Positions 51,929 to 60,170 of a stretch of 64,000 nt of DNA are shown one piece after another. Source of the DNA: DASUPK01 sp963763955 (GTDB lineage Bacteria; Actinomycetota; Thermoleophilia; Solirubrobacterales; 70-9); contig CAVXQP010000020.1 of NCBI GenBank assembly GCA_963763955.1, forward strand, positions 1-64,000, given 5' to 3'. The stretch's first letter is position 1. Each line of letters begins with the position of its first letter. The notes beneath the pieces are model-generated. The model saw only the letters and a list, made by a program, of their open reading frames with translations, had not been told where the DNA came from and ran no database searches. The position numbers and the translations under genes are program-made.

Positions 51929-52834
51929 ATGGGCGATTACCCGGACGACCTGCGGGAGCTGGTCGAGGGCTACCTGGAGCAGCTCCGCTTCTCGTCGACG
52001 GCGCCCACCGAGGGTCTCGAGGAGGCGATGCGCTACTCGCTGCTCGCCGGGGGCAAGCGGATCAGGCCGGTGCTCGCTCTCGCAACGGCCCGCTCGATCG
52101 GGCTCGATCCCGAGCGCGTGCTTCCCGCCGCGGCCGCGCTCGAGCTCGTCCACACCTACTCCCTGATCCACGATGACCTGCCGGCGATGGACGACGACGA
52201 ACTCCGCCGCGGCATGCCGACCTCGCACGTCAAGTTCGGGGAGAACGTGGCCATACTTGCCGGCGACGCCCTCTTCGCCGAGGCGATGGGCCTGCTGAGC
52301 GATCGCCAGGAGGGCGAGCCCGACGCTGTTCTGGCCGCGCTCCGGGAGCTGATCACCGCTGCCGGGGTCGGCGGAATGGTCGGCGGCCAGTACATCGACG
52401 TCACCGAGTTCGATGCCGCGGCCAAGGGGGACTGGGAGGCGGCGGTCAACCTCAACGCCTCACGCCTGAGGGAGATGCACTCGCTCAAGACAGGGCGGTT
52501 GATCGGAGCAAGCGTGGGGGTCGTATTGGTGTTGGGTGAGGTGCCGGAAGGTGAGACAATTCCGTACCGCCGTTTCGCCGATGAGCTCGGAGTCCTGTTC
52601 CAGATCGTCGATGACATCCTCGACGTGACTGGCTCGGACGAGGAGCTGGGCAAGCCAAGCGGAAGCGATGAGAGGCACGGCAAGCTCACCTACGTGAGCG
52701 CCTATGGTCTGGACCGGGCCAGGGAGCTAGCCTCTGAGTCGCACCGAAAGGCACGGGAAGCGCTCGCCGAGACGGACGCGAAAACCGACGATCTGGCTCG
52801 GATCACGGACTTCATCCACACCCGACACACCTAG
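51929..52834 (+). CDS. ispA: polyprenyl (farnesyl/geranylgeranyl) diphosphate synthase
   Basis: Condenses IPP with allylic diphosphates to make the C15/C20 precursors of isoprenoids. 301 residues from ATG 51929 (MGDYPDDLRELVEGYLEQL). GGKRIRPVLAL, the first Asp-rich motif HDDLPAMDDDELRRG near residue 84, and the second, VDDILD, near residue 227 are present. The frame is open far upstream, but that region overlaps the XseB-like gene and is not protein-like. Directly followed by dxs with no gap. Confidence 0.93.
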   Translation: MGDYPDDLRELVEGYLEQLRFSSTAPTEGLEEAMRYSLLAGGKRIRPVLALATARSIGLDPERVLPAAAALELVHTYSLIHDDLPAMDDDELRRGMPTSHVKFGENVAILAGDALFAEAMGLLSDRQEGEPDAVLAALRELITAAGVGGMVGGQYIDVTEFDAAAKGDWEAAVNLNASRLREMHSLKTGRLIGASVGVVLVLGEVPEGETIPYRRFADELGVLFQIVDDILDVTGSDEELGKPSGSDERHGKLTYVSAYGLDRARELASESHRKAREALAETDAKTDDLARITDFIHTRHT

Positions 52835-54856
52835 ATGACCGACGACGCCAAGGACCGCGAGCAGCCCGAGCGGCTGCTCGACTCGATCGACTCGCCGGCC
52901 GACCTGAGGAAGCTGTCGGACGGGCAGCTCCAGCAGGTCGCCCAGGAGGTGCGGGAGCTGGTCATCAACACGATCGGCGAGATCGGCGGCCACTTCGGCG
53001 CCAATCTCGGCACCTGCGAGCTCGCGGTAGCGCTGCACAGCCTGCTGGACTCCCCACGCGACAAGATCCTCTGGGACGTCGGGCACCAGGCCTATCCGCA
53101 CAAGGTTCTCACCGGGCGTCGCGACCGGCTCGACACCATCCGCCAGTACGAGGGGCTGGCCCCGTTCTGCTCGGTGTTCGAGTCCGAGCACGACATCATG
53201 GGCGCGGGCCACGCCTCAACCTCGATCGGCTACGGCGTCGGCCTGAAGGAGGCGATGCTGAAAGGGATCGGCGAGGACGGCAAGGTCGTCGCCGTGATCG
53301 GCGATGGCGCTCTCACCGGCGGGGTCGCCTATGAGGCGCTGCATCACGCCGGCGGGCTGCAGACGCCGATGGTGATCGTCCTCAACGACAACGGGATGTC
53401 GATCTCGCCCAACGTCGGGGCGATCTCGCGCTACTTCCAGCGCGTCCGTCTGAACCGCCGGCTCTACCAGGCCCGCTCCTCCACCGAGGAGCGCCTCACG
53501 CAGCTGCCGCTCGGCCTTGGCCGGCGCATCGAGCAGCTGGGCCCCGAGGTGAAGGCCGCGATCAAGGCGTATGCAGCCCCGGGGCTCTTCTTCGAGGAGC
53601 TCGACCTGGCCTACGTCGGGGTGATCGACGGGCACGACGTCACCGCCCTGCGACAGGCCCTGTCGAACGCTCTCGACGCGGAGCGCCCGGTGGTGGTCCA
53701 CATCCACACCGTCAAGGGCAAGGGGTTCGAGCCCGCCGAGGAGGGCGGGCTCGCGGGCATGGAGAAGTGGCACGCAGCCAAGCCCGGCTCGATCGTCGAC
53801 GGCAAAGAGGCCCCGAAGAAACCTGTCGTGCCGGTGAGCGAATCGAACTCGCCGGAGAAGATCGAGAAGCTCGAGAAGCCGCCGCCCAAGTCGCCGCCTC
53901 AGTACACCGCCGTCTTCGCCGACGCCCTGGTGGAGGAGGCGAAGCGCGACCCGCGCGTGATCGGGATCACCGCCGCGATGGCGGGCGGGACGGGGCTGAA
54001 CAAGCTCGCCGAGGCGCTTCCCGAGCAGTACTACGACGTCGGCATCGCCGAGCAGGATGCGGTCCTCTTCGCCTCGGGCCTCGCGATCCAGGGCGCCAAG
54101 CCGGTCTGCGCGATCTACTCGACCTTCCTACAGCGCGCCTTCGATCAGCTCGTCCACGACGTCTGCCTGCAGAAGCTGAACGTGGTCTTCGCGATGGACC
54201 GCGCGGGCCTGGTGGGCGACGACGGACCGACGCACCACGGCTTCATCGACGTCTCCTACTTCCGCCAGCTGCCGAACGTGGTGGTGATGGCGCCGCGGGA
54301 CGAGGCGATGCTGGTCCACATGCTGCGCACGGCGCTGGCCTACGACGACGGCCCGATCGCCTTCCGTTACCCGCGCGGCGCCGCCGAGGGCGCGCCGATG
54401 CCGGAAGTCCCGGAGGAGATCGAGATCGGCAAGGGGGAGTTACTGCTGCCGGGCGAGCGGGTCGCGTTGCTCGGCTACGGCCACGGGGTTCAGGTCGGGC
54501 TGCGCGCCGCGGAGATCCTGCGCGGCACGGGACTGGAGCCGACCGTCGCCGATGGCCGCTTCGCCAAGCCACTCGACGTCGAGCTGATCGAGAAGCTCGC
54601 CGCCGAGCACGACCTGCTGGTGACCATCGAGGAGAACGTCCTGTCCGGTGGTTTCGGCTCGGGCGTGCTCGAGCACGTCGAGGACGCGTTCGCGGACGGC
54701 TCGGAGCGGGCGCGGGTGCTGCGAGTCGGGCTCCCCGACCGCTACGTCACCCACGGCAAGCCGGCCCTTCTGCGCGAGGAGGTCGGCTTCACCGGAGAGG
54801 CCGTCGCCGAGCGGGTCCTGACCGCGCTCGGCAGCCGCGAGACCGTCTTCCGCTAG
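52835..54856 (+). CDS. dxs: 1-deoxy-D-xylulose-5-phosphate synthase
   Basis: First enzyme of the MEP isoprenoid pathway, joining pyruvate and glyceraldehyde 3-phosphate with TPP. 673 residues with the expected blocks: GHFGANLGTCELAVALH, WDVGHQAYPHKVLTGR, the TPP motif VIGDGALTGGVAYEAL then LNDNGMSISPNVG, and the transketolase pyrimidine domain with DVGIAEQDAV and DGPTHHG. An insert of charged and Pro-rich residues (about 325-355) links the domains. It starts right after the ispA stop, forming one operon. Confidence 0.96.
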   Translation: MTDDAKDREQPERLLDSIDSPADLRKLSDGQLQQVAQEVRELVINTIGEIGGHFGANLGTCELAVALHSLLDSPRDKILWDVGHQAYPHKVLTGRRDRLDTIRQYEGLAPFCSVFESEHDIMGAGHASTSIGYGVGLKEAMLKGIGEDGKVVAVIGDGALTGGVAYEALHHAGGLQTPMVIVLNDNGMSISPNVGAISRYFQRVRLNRRLYQARSSTEERLTQLPLGLGRRIEQLGPEVKAAIKAYAAPGLFFEELDLAYVGVIDGHDVTALRQALSNALDAERPVVVHIHTVKGKGFEPAEEGGLAGMEKWHAAKPGSIVDGKEAPKKPVVPVSESNSPEKIEKLEKPPPKSPPQYTAVFADALVEEAKRDPRVIGITAAMAGGTGLNKLAEALPEQYYDVGIAEQDAVLFASGLAIQGAKPVCAIYSTFLQRAFDQLVHDVCLQKLNVVFAMDRAGLVGDDGPTHHGFIDVSYFRQLPNVVVMAPRDEAMLVHMLRTALAYDDGPIAFRYPRGAAEGAPMPEVPEEIEIGKGELLLPGERVALLGYGHGVQVGLRAAEILRGTGLEPTVADGRFAKPLDVELIEKLAAEHDLLVTIEENVLSGGFGSGVLEHVEDAFADGSERARVLRVGLPDRYVTHGKPALLREEVGFTGEAVAERVLTALGSRETVFR

Positions 54857-54956
54857 CGCGGCTCGATTCGGTCATCAACTATCCGGGTAGTCTGGGCGGT
54901 GTCGGCGATGGCCCTTGCACAGCGCGCCGGGTTGGGGGGAGAGGGCAGATGAACCG

Positions 54957-54976
54957 GTGGACAACGGTTCGTCCAC
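54957..54976 (+). other. inverted repeat upstream of the 55007 gene
   Basis: GTGGAC (54957-54962) and GTCCAC (54971-54976) can pair around an 8-base loop, 30 bases before the next start. It could be a small operator or leader hairpin. No T run follows, so it is not a terminator for dxs. Confidence 0.3.
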
Positions 54977-55006
54977 GAGAACGCGAGCCGATGGAGGGGA
55001 GTTTGC

Positions 55007-55231
55007 ATGTCCTATCTGAGCTGTCCCACTTGCGGCCTGACGATGTTCGACCGCAACCCGCTCACCTCGCCGCGGCACTGCCCGCGCTGTGCCCGCCGCG
55101 GCTCTTCGATCGAGCTCGAGCGGATCCAGAGACCCGGGGCCGGCGCCGCGGCCACGGTTCTCGGCGGGATGCTGCGCCGGGATGCCGAGCGCCAGCGTCG
55201 AGGTCGTGCGGGCGATCTACCAACGCCCTGA
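55007..55231 (+). CDS. zinc-ribbon protein, paralogue of the 40957 product
   Basis: A 74-residue protein with CPTCG near residue 6 and CPRCA near residue 25, one zinc ribbon, starting MSYLSCPTCGLTMFDRNPLT. It has the same arrangement as the 40957 protein (M-x-YL-x-CPxCGL). GGAGGGGAG precedes the ATG. Role unknown; possibly an RNA- or protein-binding adaptor. Confidence 0.65.
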   Translation: MSYLSCPTCGLTMFDRNPLTSPRHCPRCARRGSSIELERIQRPGAGAAATVLGGMLRRDAERQRRGRAGDLPTP

Positions 55232-55252
55232 GCGCGGCGTCCGCTGGGAGGA

Positions 55253-56026
55253 CTACTGGGAGCGCGCCGACGCCCTGGAGGCGGCGGGAATCAACGAGCA
55301 GGCGATCGAGGGGAGACGGGGGATCGTCTCGAGCGCCGCGAGGACGCGAGGCGCCAGGACAATCGCGGCGATGTCGAAGAGCACATAGACGCTGGCGATG
55401 CCACTGGGCGGGTTTCCCGCCGGCAGGGGCGTGTCGGGAGCGGTCGCGGCCCAGTGCCAGGCGCCGATCGAGGTCCCGTAGATCTCGAGGAACGCGACCA
55501 TCACGAAGACGCCGGCATAGAGCGTCGCCTTGCTGCCGCGTAGCAAGACATAGATCAGCAGCGCACCGGTGATGGCGCCGAGCGCGTCCGTACGGCCGAG
55601 CAGGAGCAGTCCAGCGATTCCCCAGCCGGCGACGACGGCGATCACGGCGCCGACGAAGGCCCGGGGATGCCGGCGAATCGACTCCGATTGGCTGATCCGG
55701 AGTCCCGCCAGGTAGACGAGGCCGTGCCCTGGGGGGACGAAGGCGGGCAGGTTCTCGAGCCGGTAGGTGTACGCGCCGAGCACGATCGAGCCCAGCACCT
55801 CCGCGCAGGTGGCCACCACGACGACCAGCAGTGCCCGCGACCGGTCCTCCCGGCTCAAGGGCGCGACGGAGGCCAGCAGGATGATCCACGTCGCGGCGCC
55901 GAGCAGGAGCTGCTCGTTCAGCGTGGCGAAGTGATCGAGGGCCAGAAAGCCAGCGATCACGCAAGCGACCATCGCCGCGAAGGACAGCGGCGCGGACGTC
56001 GGGTGCGTTGCGTTTCCTCTCCCCAT
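55253..56026 (-). CDS. conserved multi-span membrane protein, unknown
   Basis: About 257 residues with roughly eight hydrophobic helices. A conserved-looking block reads LGAYTYRLENLPAFVPPGHG then LVYLAGLRIS, and another reads LEIYGTSIGAWHWAATAPDT; both have the look of a ligand or lipid site. No family with a known function is recognised. ATG 56026 is preferred over the longer open frame, whose upstream part is not protein-like. Divergent from the DHA2 exporter. Confidence 0.7.
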   Translation of the reverse strand: MGRGNATHPTSAPLSFAAMVACVIAGFLALDHFATLNEQLLLGAATWIILLASVAPLSREDRSRALLVVVVATCAEVLGSIVLGAYTYRLENLPAFVPPGHGLVYLAGLRISQSESIRRHPRAFVGAVIAVVAGWGIAGLLLLGRTDALGAITGALLIYVLLRGSKATLYAGVFVMVAFLEIYGTSIGAWHWAATAPDTPLPAGNPPSGIASVYVLFDIAAIVLAPRVLAALETIPRLPSIACSLIPAASRASARSQ

Positions 56027-56145
56027 GAACGTGCGGCGTGCCGCCGCTCGGAATGGTCCTTCGCGGACCGCGTGCGATTGGATCATCTCTGCGGGGCCCG
56101 TGTCAATGGCAAACTGCTGCCGTGATTCCAGAGGCCGATGGCCGG

Positions 56146-57585
56146 ATGAAGCCGATCGACAGAGGGACCTGGCTGGCGCTGATCGCCATGGGGATCGCGG
56201 TCTTCGTGATCGCAAACGACTTCTCGGCGATCAACGTCGCGATTCCGCAGATCGAGCACGACTTCAAGACGGACGTCACGACCGCCCAGTGGGTGGTGAA
56301 CGCCTACGCACTCGTCTTCGGTGTGCTGATCGTCACCGGCGGGCGGCTCGCGGACATCTTCGGCCGCCGCCGGGCCTTCTTCATCGGGACCACGATTTTC
56401 GCGACCTTCTCCGCGCTCGGCGGGGCGGCTCAGACCGAGGCCGAGCTGATCGCGATGCGGGCCCTGATGGGCATCGGAGGCGCCCTGATGTGGCCCGCGA
56501 TCCTCGGCATGACCTACGCGGCCCTGCCGGAGGAGCGCGCCGGGCTGGCCGGGGGGTTCATCCTCGGCGCGGCCGGGATCGGCAACGCGGCGGGCCCGCT
56601 GATCGGCGGCGCGCTCACCGACCTGCTCAGCTGGCGCTGGATCTTCTTCTTGAACGTCCCGGTGTCTGCCTTCGCGATCTTCGTCACCTGGCGTGAGATC
56701 CACCAGCCCCGACCCAAGGTCGAGGACCGCAGGATGGACTACGCCGGCATCGTCACTGTGACCGTCGGCCTGGTCTCGCTGTTGATCGCATTCGACCAGG
56801 TGATCGACTGGGGCTGGGGCGACCCGCGGATCATCGCCCTGCTGGCGCTGTCAGTGATCCTGATCTCGAGTTTCGTATTCGTCGAGCGCCGCGCCGGGGA
56901 GCACGCGTTGGTCCCGCCCGACGTGATCAAGAACCGGGACTTCGCCTACACGTGCGCGGCGATCCTGCTGATGTCGGCCGTCTTCTTCGCGTCGATGCTC
57001 TACCTGCCGCAGTTCATGATCAACGTCCTTGGCTACTCAGCGATCGGGGCGGGCGCCGGGATGCTGCCGATGATGGCGACCTTCGCCGGCGTCTCCTTCG
57101 TGGCGGGGAACCTCTACAACCGCTTCGGGGCCAAGCCGCTTCTCATTCTCGGCTCGGCCTGTATCGCCGTCGGCCCGGCCCTGGTCGCGTTGCTCGCCGA
57201 CAAGGAGACATTCGGGGCTCTGGTCCCGGGCATGGCGATCCTCGGACTCGGGATCGGGCTCTTCTACCCGACCGCTACCACAGCGGGGGTGACGGCGTGC
57301 GACGAGTCGAGGCGCAGCCTCGCCGGCGCGATCATCTACATGTTCCAGATCGCCGGCGGCTCGGTAGGCCTCGGCCTGACCACCACGGTCTTCATCGGGG
57401 CGAGCGATCGGGCGCAGTCGGGTAGCGGCTTCATCGACGGGATCCAGACGGCATTCACGATGGACGCCGCGATCGCGGTGGGCGGCTTCCTGATCGCTGC
57501 CTTCCTGATCGGTGGGCGGGCCCACCTGCCGCACGTCCACCGACCGGCTCTGGCCGGCCACTCACCGCGGGGGCACGGGCCCTAG
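56146..57585 (+). CDS. DHA2-type (EmrB/QacA) MFS drug exporter
   Basis: A proton-driven multidrug efflux transporter with 14 predicted helices, about 479 residues. Motifs are DFSAINVAIPQIEHDF (helix 1), GGRLADIFGRRRAFFIG (motif A) and GFILGAAGIGNAAGPLIGG (motif C of antiporters). The C-terminus is His/Pro-rich. ATG 56146 begins MKPIDRGTWLAL; a GTG at 56122 is possible. It resembles the exporter at 61033 in family but differs in sequence. No regulator gene is adjacent. Confidence 0.9.
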   Translation: MKPIDRGTWLALIAMGIAVFVIANDFSAINVAIPQIEHDFKTDVTTAQWVVNAYALVFGVLIVTGGRLADIFGRRRAFFIGTTIFATFSALGGAAQTEAELIAMRALMGIGGALMWPAILGMTYAALPEERAGLAGGFILGAAGIGNAAGPLIGGALTDLLSWRWIFFLNVPVSAFAIFVTWREIHQPRPKVEDRRMDYAGIVTVTVGLVSLLIAFDQVIDWGWGDPRIIALLALSVILISSFVFVERRAGEHALVPPDVIKNRDFAYTCAAILLMSAVFFASMLYLPQFMINVLGYSAIGAGAGMLPMMATFAGVSFVAGNLYNRFGAKPLLILGSACIAVGPALVALLADKETFGALVPGMAILGLGIGLFYPTATTAGVTACDESRRSLAGAIIYMFQIAGGSVGLGLTTTVFIGASDRAQSGSGFIDGIQTAFTMDAAIAVGGFLIAAFLIGGRAHLPHVHRPALAGHSPRGHGP

Positions 57586-57635
57586 CGGCGCTCAGTTGGG
57601 CCCGGGGCCCTGTGGCCCGGGCGCGGGAAAGCCGT

Positions 57636-58067
57636 TCAGCCGGCGGCCGCCGTGAGGGCCTCACGACGCTCGGTGAAGTCGCTGATCGACACAATCTGAG
57701 CGTCCTGAACGGTGACGAGCGTGAAGATGCGCTGGTGCACGGGGATGCGGCTGTCCTTTCCCCGGATCGAGTTCTGCGATACGCAGAGGACCTGATCGTC
57801 ACCGAGATCCGAAACGTCTTCGATGGATATGCGCCAGTCGTCGGCAGCCTCGAGCCACCCGGAAACGAGGGCCAACCATGCATCCCTTCCGCGAACCGCC
57901 TCTCCCATGAACGGCGGCTTCCATTTGGCCTCCGGAGCTACGGCGCTGAACGCGTCCTCGACGAGCGGAGATTCGCTGATCGGCACGGGATTCGCCCAGT
58001 ACTGGGCCAGAAGCTGATCGAGGTGTTCGAAATAGGCCCGGACGATCTGGGCGTTCTCGGTAGTCAT
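57636..58067 (-). CDS. SnoaL-like (NTF2-fold) protein
   Basis: A 143-residue protein of the nuclear-transport-factor-2-like superfamily, starting MTTENAQIVRAYFEHLDQLL and containing GEAVRGRDAWLALVSGWLE, VSDLGDDQVLCVSQ and FTERREALTAAAG. SnoaL-like folds bind small hydrophobic ligands or act as hydratases, cyclases or isomerases. Convergent with the DHA2 exporter and divergent from two other SnoaL-like genes. Confidence 0.8.
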   Translation of the reverse strand: MTTENAQIVRAYFEHLDQLLAQYWANPVPISESPLVEDAFSAVAPEAKWKPPFMGEAVRGRDAWLALVSGWLEAADDWRISIEDVSDLGDDQVLCVSQNSIRGKDSRIPVHQRIFTLVTVQDAQIVSISDFTERREALTAAAG

Positions 58068-58120
58068 TCAGTGCCCAGTATCCCCTGCCTGCGCCTGCCC
58101 AGCGGTTCGTTGCGACTCCA

Positions 58121-58154
58121 GTAGCAGCTTTGGACGAGCAGCGGCGCTTTCGCC
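58121..58154 (+). repeat. 34-bp SnoaL-associated intergenic repeat, copy 2
   Basis: Begins GTAGCAGCTTTGGACGAG and matches the minus-strand copy at 47868-47901 at 30 of 34 positions. It ends in GGCGCTTTCGCC, a small perfect hairpin, 24 bases before the truncated SnoaL-like gene. It may be a promoter or untranslated-region element of the family. Confidence 0.6.
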
Positions 58155-58178
58155 AAGGCGCGAGATACTGCGTGGGCG

Positions 58179-58355
58179 ATGTCGGAGGAGAACGTCGAGC
58201 TCATCCTGAGATCCATCGCCGCCTTCGAGGGCGATGAGGAGACATGGCTCGCGGCAGTCGATCCCTCCCACGTCTGGTTGCACCTGACGGGGACGGGCAT
58301 GGGAAGCGGCGTGGAGGTCGATCTGGCTCTGCAAGCCGCCGGGCTGTCGGAGTAG
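58179..58355 (+). pseudogene. SnoaL-like protein with internal deletion
   Basis: A 58-residue ORF whose start (MSEENVELILRSIAAFEGDE) and end (LALQAAGLSE) match the two ends of the downstream gene at 58359 (MSQENVEKVRRGF and REALEAAGLSE), while the middle of the fold is missing. It is best seen as a duplicated copy shortened by an in-frame internal deletion. It stops 3 bases before the intact copy's ATG. Confidence 0.6.
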
Positions 58356-58358
58356 GCG

Positions 58359-58760
58359 ATGTCGCAGGAGAATGTCGAGAAGGTGCGGCGCGGTTTCGCC
58401 GAGTACAACCGAGGTGACGTCGAGGGGGCCCTGCAGGAGTGGGCACCCGACGCCGTTTGGGACTGGTCCAACGGCCACGGATTCGATGCGGGCGTTTATC
58501 GAGGGCGCGACGAAATCCGAGCGTTCTGGCAACAGCGCAGCGCGGCATGGGAGGAAGATCGGCTTGAGATCGTTGACCTGGTGGAGGTCGGGGACGACAG
58601 GGTGATCGTGGAGAACGTCGCGTACTTGCGGGGTCGGGACGGCATAGAGGTAGAGGCTCGAAGCGCGTGGCTGGTCACGTTTCAGGACGGCGAGCAGATC
58701 TCGCTCACGCTCTTCCAGACGATGCGGGAGGCTCTCGAAGCCGCCGGGCTGTCCGAGTAG
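58359..58760 (+). CDS. SnoaL-like (NTF2-fold) protein
   Basis: A 133-residue member, starting MSQENVEKVRRGFAEYNRGD with AVWDWSNGHGFDAGVYRGRD and WLVTFQDGEQISLTLFQTM, ending EALEAAGLSE. Full length for the family. GGAGTAGGCG with the shared stop of the upstream fragment precedes the ATG. This MSQENVE subfamily is commonly multiplied in Thermoleophilia-like genomes (family knowledge). Confidence 0.82.
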   Translation: MSQENVEKVRRGFAEYNRGDVEGALQEWAPDAVWDWSNGHGFDAGVYRGRDEIRAFWQQRSAAWEEDRLEIVDLVEVGDDRVIVENVAYLRGRDGIEVEARSAWLVTFQDGEQISLTLFQTMREALEAAGLSE

Positions 58761-58824
58761 GCGAAGGGCGTTGTTTTGGGATCGGTTGCTCCGCCGCCCC
58801 GGCGTTCAACTGCCTGCAAAGGGA

Positions 58825-58857
58825 CAAAAAGAGAACCCCGCCGAAGCGGGGTTCTCT
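58825..58857 (-). terminator. Rho-independent terminator for the minus-strand gene at 58913
   Basis: A perfect 12-bp stem (58830-58841 with 58846-58857, right arm GCGGGGTTCTCT) and CGAA loop. On the minus strand it is followed by TTTTT (58829-58825), so it terminates the membrane-protein gene; in the plus direction it lacks a T run but may still slow transcription from 58760. Confidence 0.8.
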
Positions 58858-58912
58858 AGGGGTACTACAGGGAGGAGAGATATGTGTGTTGTCTGTGGGA
58901 GGTAGGCCGGTA

Positions 58913-59275
58913 TCAGGCGCCGAGCGGACGGCTGAACCGCGTGGAAGCGGTCAGCGCCATGTGCGCGGAGCCGAACCCGACCAAAAAGACTGTTGCGATG
59001 TAGTCCCCCGCGATTCCTGCGACAACACCGACCGCAATGGTGGCGGCGGCCAGGATGTGGTCGAGACCCGCGTGGGCGCTCAGCGGCACGCTGCCCCGAC
59101 TGGCATCGCCGTAGACCGAGCTGGCGAGGCCGATCAGGAGAATGCCGAGAGCGATGCTCAGGGCGCCCGCCAGGTAGCCGAAGCCCAGGGCGAAGGGGGC
59201 CACGATCAAAAGGGGCGCGGCCGCGACCTCGAGGGCGGCGTGTACATCGATCGGGATTGCTCTGAAGGCACTCAT
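58913..59275 (-). CDS. small four-span membrane protein
   Basis: A 120-residue protein with four hydrophobic helices (including PLLIVAPFALGFGYLAGALS and HILAAATIAVGVVAGIAGDY). The HAGLDHILAAATIAVG segment is typical of a small SPW-repeat-like or DUF membrane family of Actinobacteria. Ends in a clear terminator. Function unknown. Confidence 0.65.
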   Translation of the reverse strand: MSAFRAIPIDVHAALEVAAAPLLIVAPFALGFGYLAGALSIALGILLIGLASSVYGDASRGSVPLSAHAGLDHILAAATIAVGVVAGIAGDYIATVFLVGFGSAHMALTASTRFSRPLGA

Positions 59276-59387
59276 CGCAGAAACCAGGGTACGAACGTAT
59301 GTGCGATTGGTCTGTGAGCTCGGTCACAGTCGCGACGTGCCACCGGACTCCCGGTCGGCCTCACCCGGCCTATGTACGGTTCGCCTC

Positions 59388-60170
59388 ATGCCCCGTCGTC
59401 GCGCCGACACCCTGCTCGCGGAGCGAGGGCTGGCGCCATCACGGACCGCAGCCGCTGCGACCGTTCGTGCCGGCCGGGTCCGCCTGGGCAAGGACGGATC
59501 CACCGTCGAGAAGCCGAGCGAGCTGCTCCCCGAGAACGCCGACCTGGTGGTCGACGAGGGCGAAGAGTTCGTCTCTCGCGGCGGGATCAAGCTCGACAAC
59601 GCGCTCGCGAAGCTCCAGGTCGATGTCCGGGGGCGTCGCTGCCTCGACGTCGGCGCCTCGACCGGGGGGTTCACCGACTGCCTGCTCCAGCGCGGAGCCG
59701 CGCTGGTACTCGCGGTCGACGTCGGATACGGCCAGCTCGACTGGCGCCTGCGCCAGGACTCCCGCGTCCTGGTGATGGAGCGTCTGAACGCGCGCTACCT
59801 GGGAGATTCCCACCTGCCCTTTCGGCCCGAGCTGATCACCGTGGACGTCTCCTTCATCTCACTCGCGAAGCTGCTGCCGTCGATCGTCGCCACCGGCGCG
59901 GACGAGCTCGACCTGCTCGGCCTGGTGAAGCCCCAATTCGAGGTGGGAAAGAAGAAGGTGGGGAAGGGAGGCGTGGTGCGGGAGGCCGAGGATCGCCGGG
60001 ACGCGATCCGCCAGGTCGCCAAGGCCGCCCAGCAGGAGGGCCTGGTGGTTCGCGGGATCGTCTCCTCGGGACTCCCCGGCCCGAAGGGGAATCGTGAGAC
60101 CTTTGTCTGGGCCTCGAGGACCGGTGACCCGGTGGATCTCGATGCCGCGCTGCTGGAGGTTGAGTCATGA
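59388..60170 (+). CDS. tlyA: TlyA-family rRNA (cytidine-2'-O)-methyltransferase
   Basis: Methylates 16S and 23S rRNA in relatives. 260 residues: an N-terminal S4 RNA-binding domain (RADTLLAERGLAPSRTAAAA), then the FtsJ-type methyltransferase with SRGGIKLDNALAKL, SAM motif LDVGASTGGFTDCLL and VKPQFEVGKKKVGKGGVV. ATG 59388 (MPRRRADTLL) is the family start; earlier in-frame starts add unlikely sequence. Overlaps nadK by 4 bases, the standard tlyA-nadK arrangement. Confidence 0.93.
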   Translation: MPRRRADTLLAERGLAPSRTAAAATVRAGRVRLGKDGSTVEKPSELLPENADLVVDEGEEFVSRGGIKLDNALAKLQVDVRGRRCLDVGASTGGFTDCLLQRGAALVLAVDVGYGQLDWRLRQDSRVLVMERLNARYLGDSHLPFRPELITVDVSFISLAKLLPSIVATGADELDLLGLVKPQFEVGKKKVGKGGVVREAEDRRDAIRQVAKAAQQEGLVVRGIVSSGLPGPKGNRETFVWASRTGDPVDLDAALLEVES

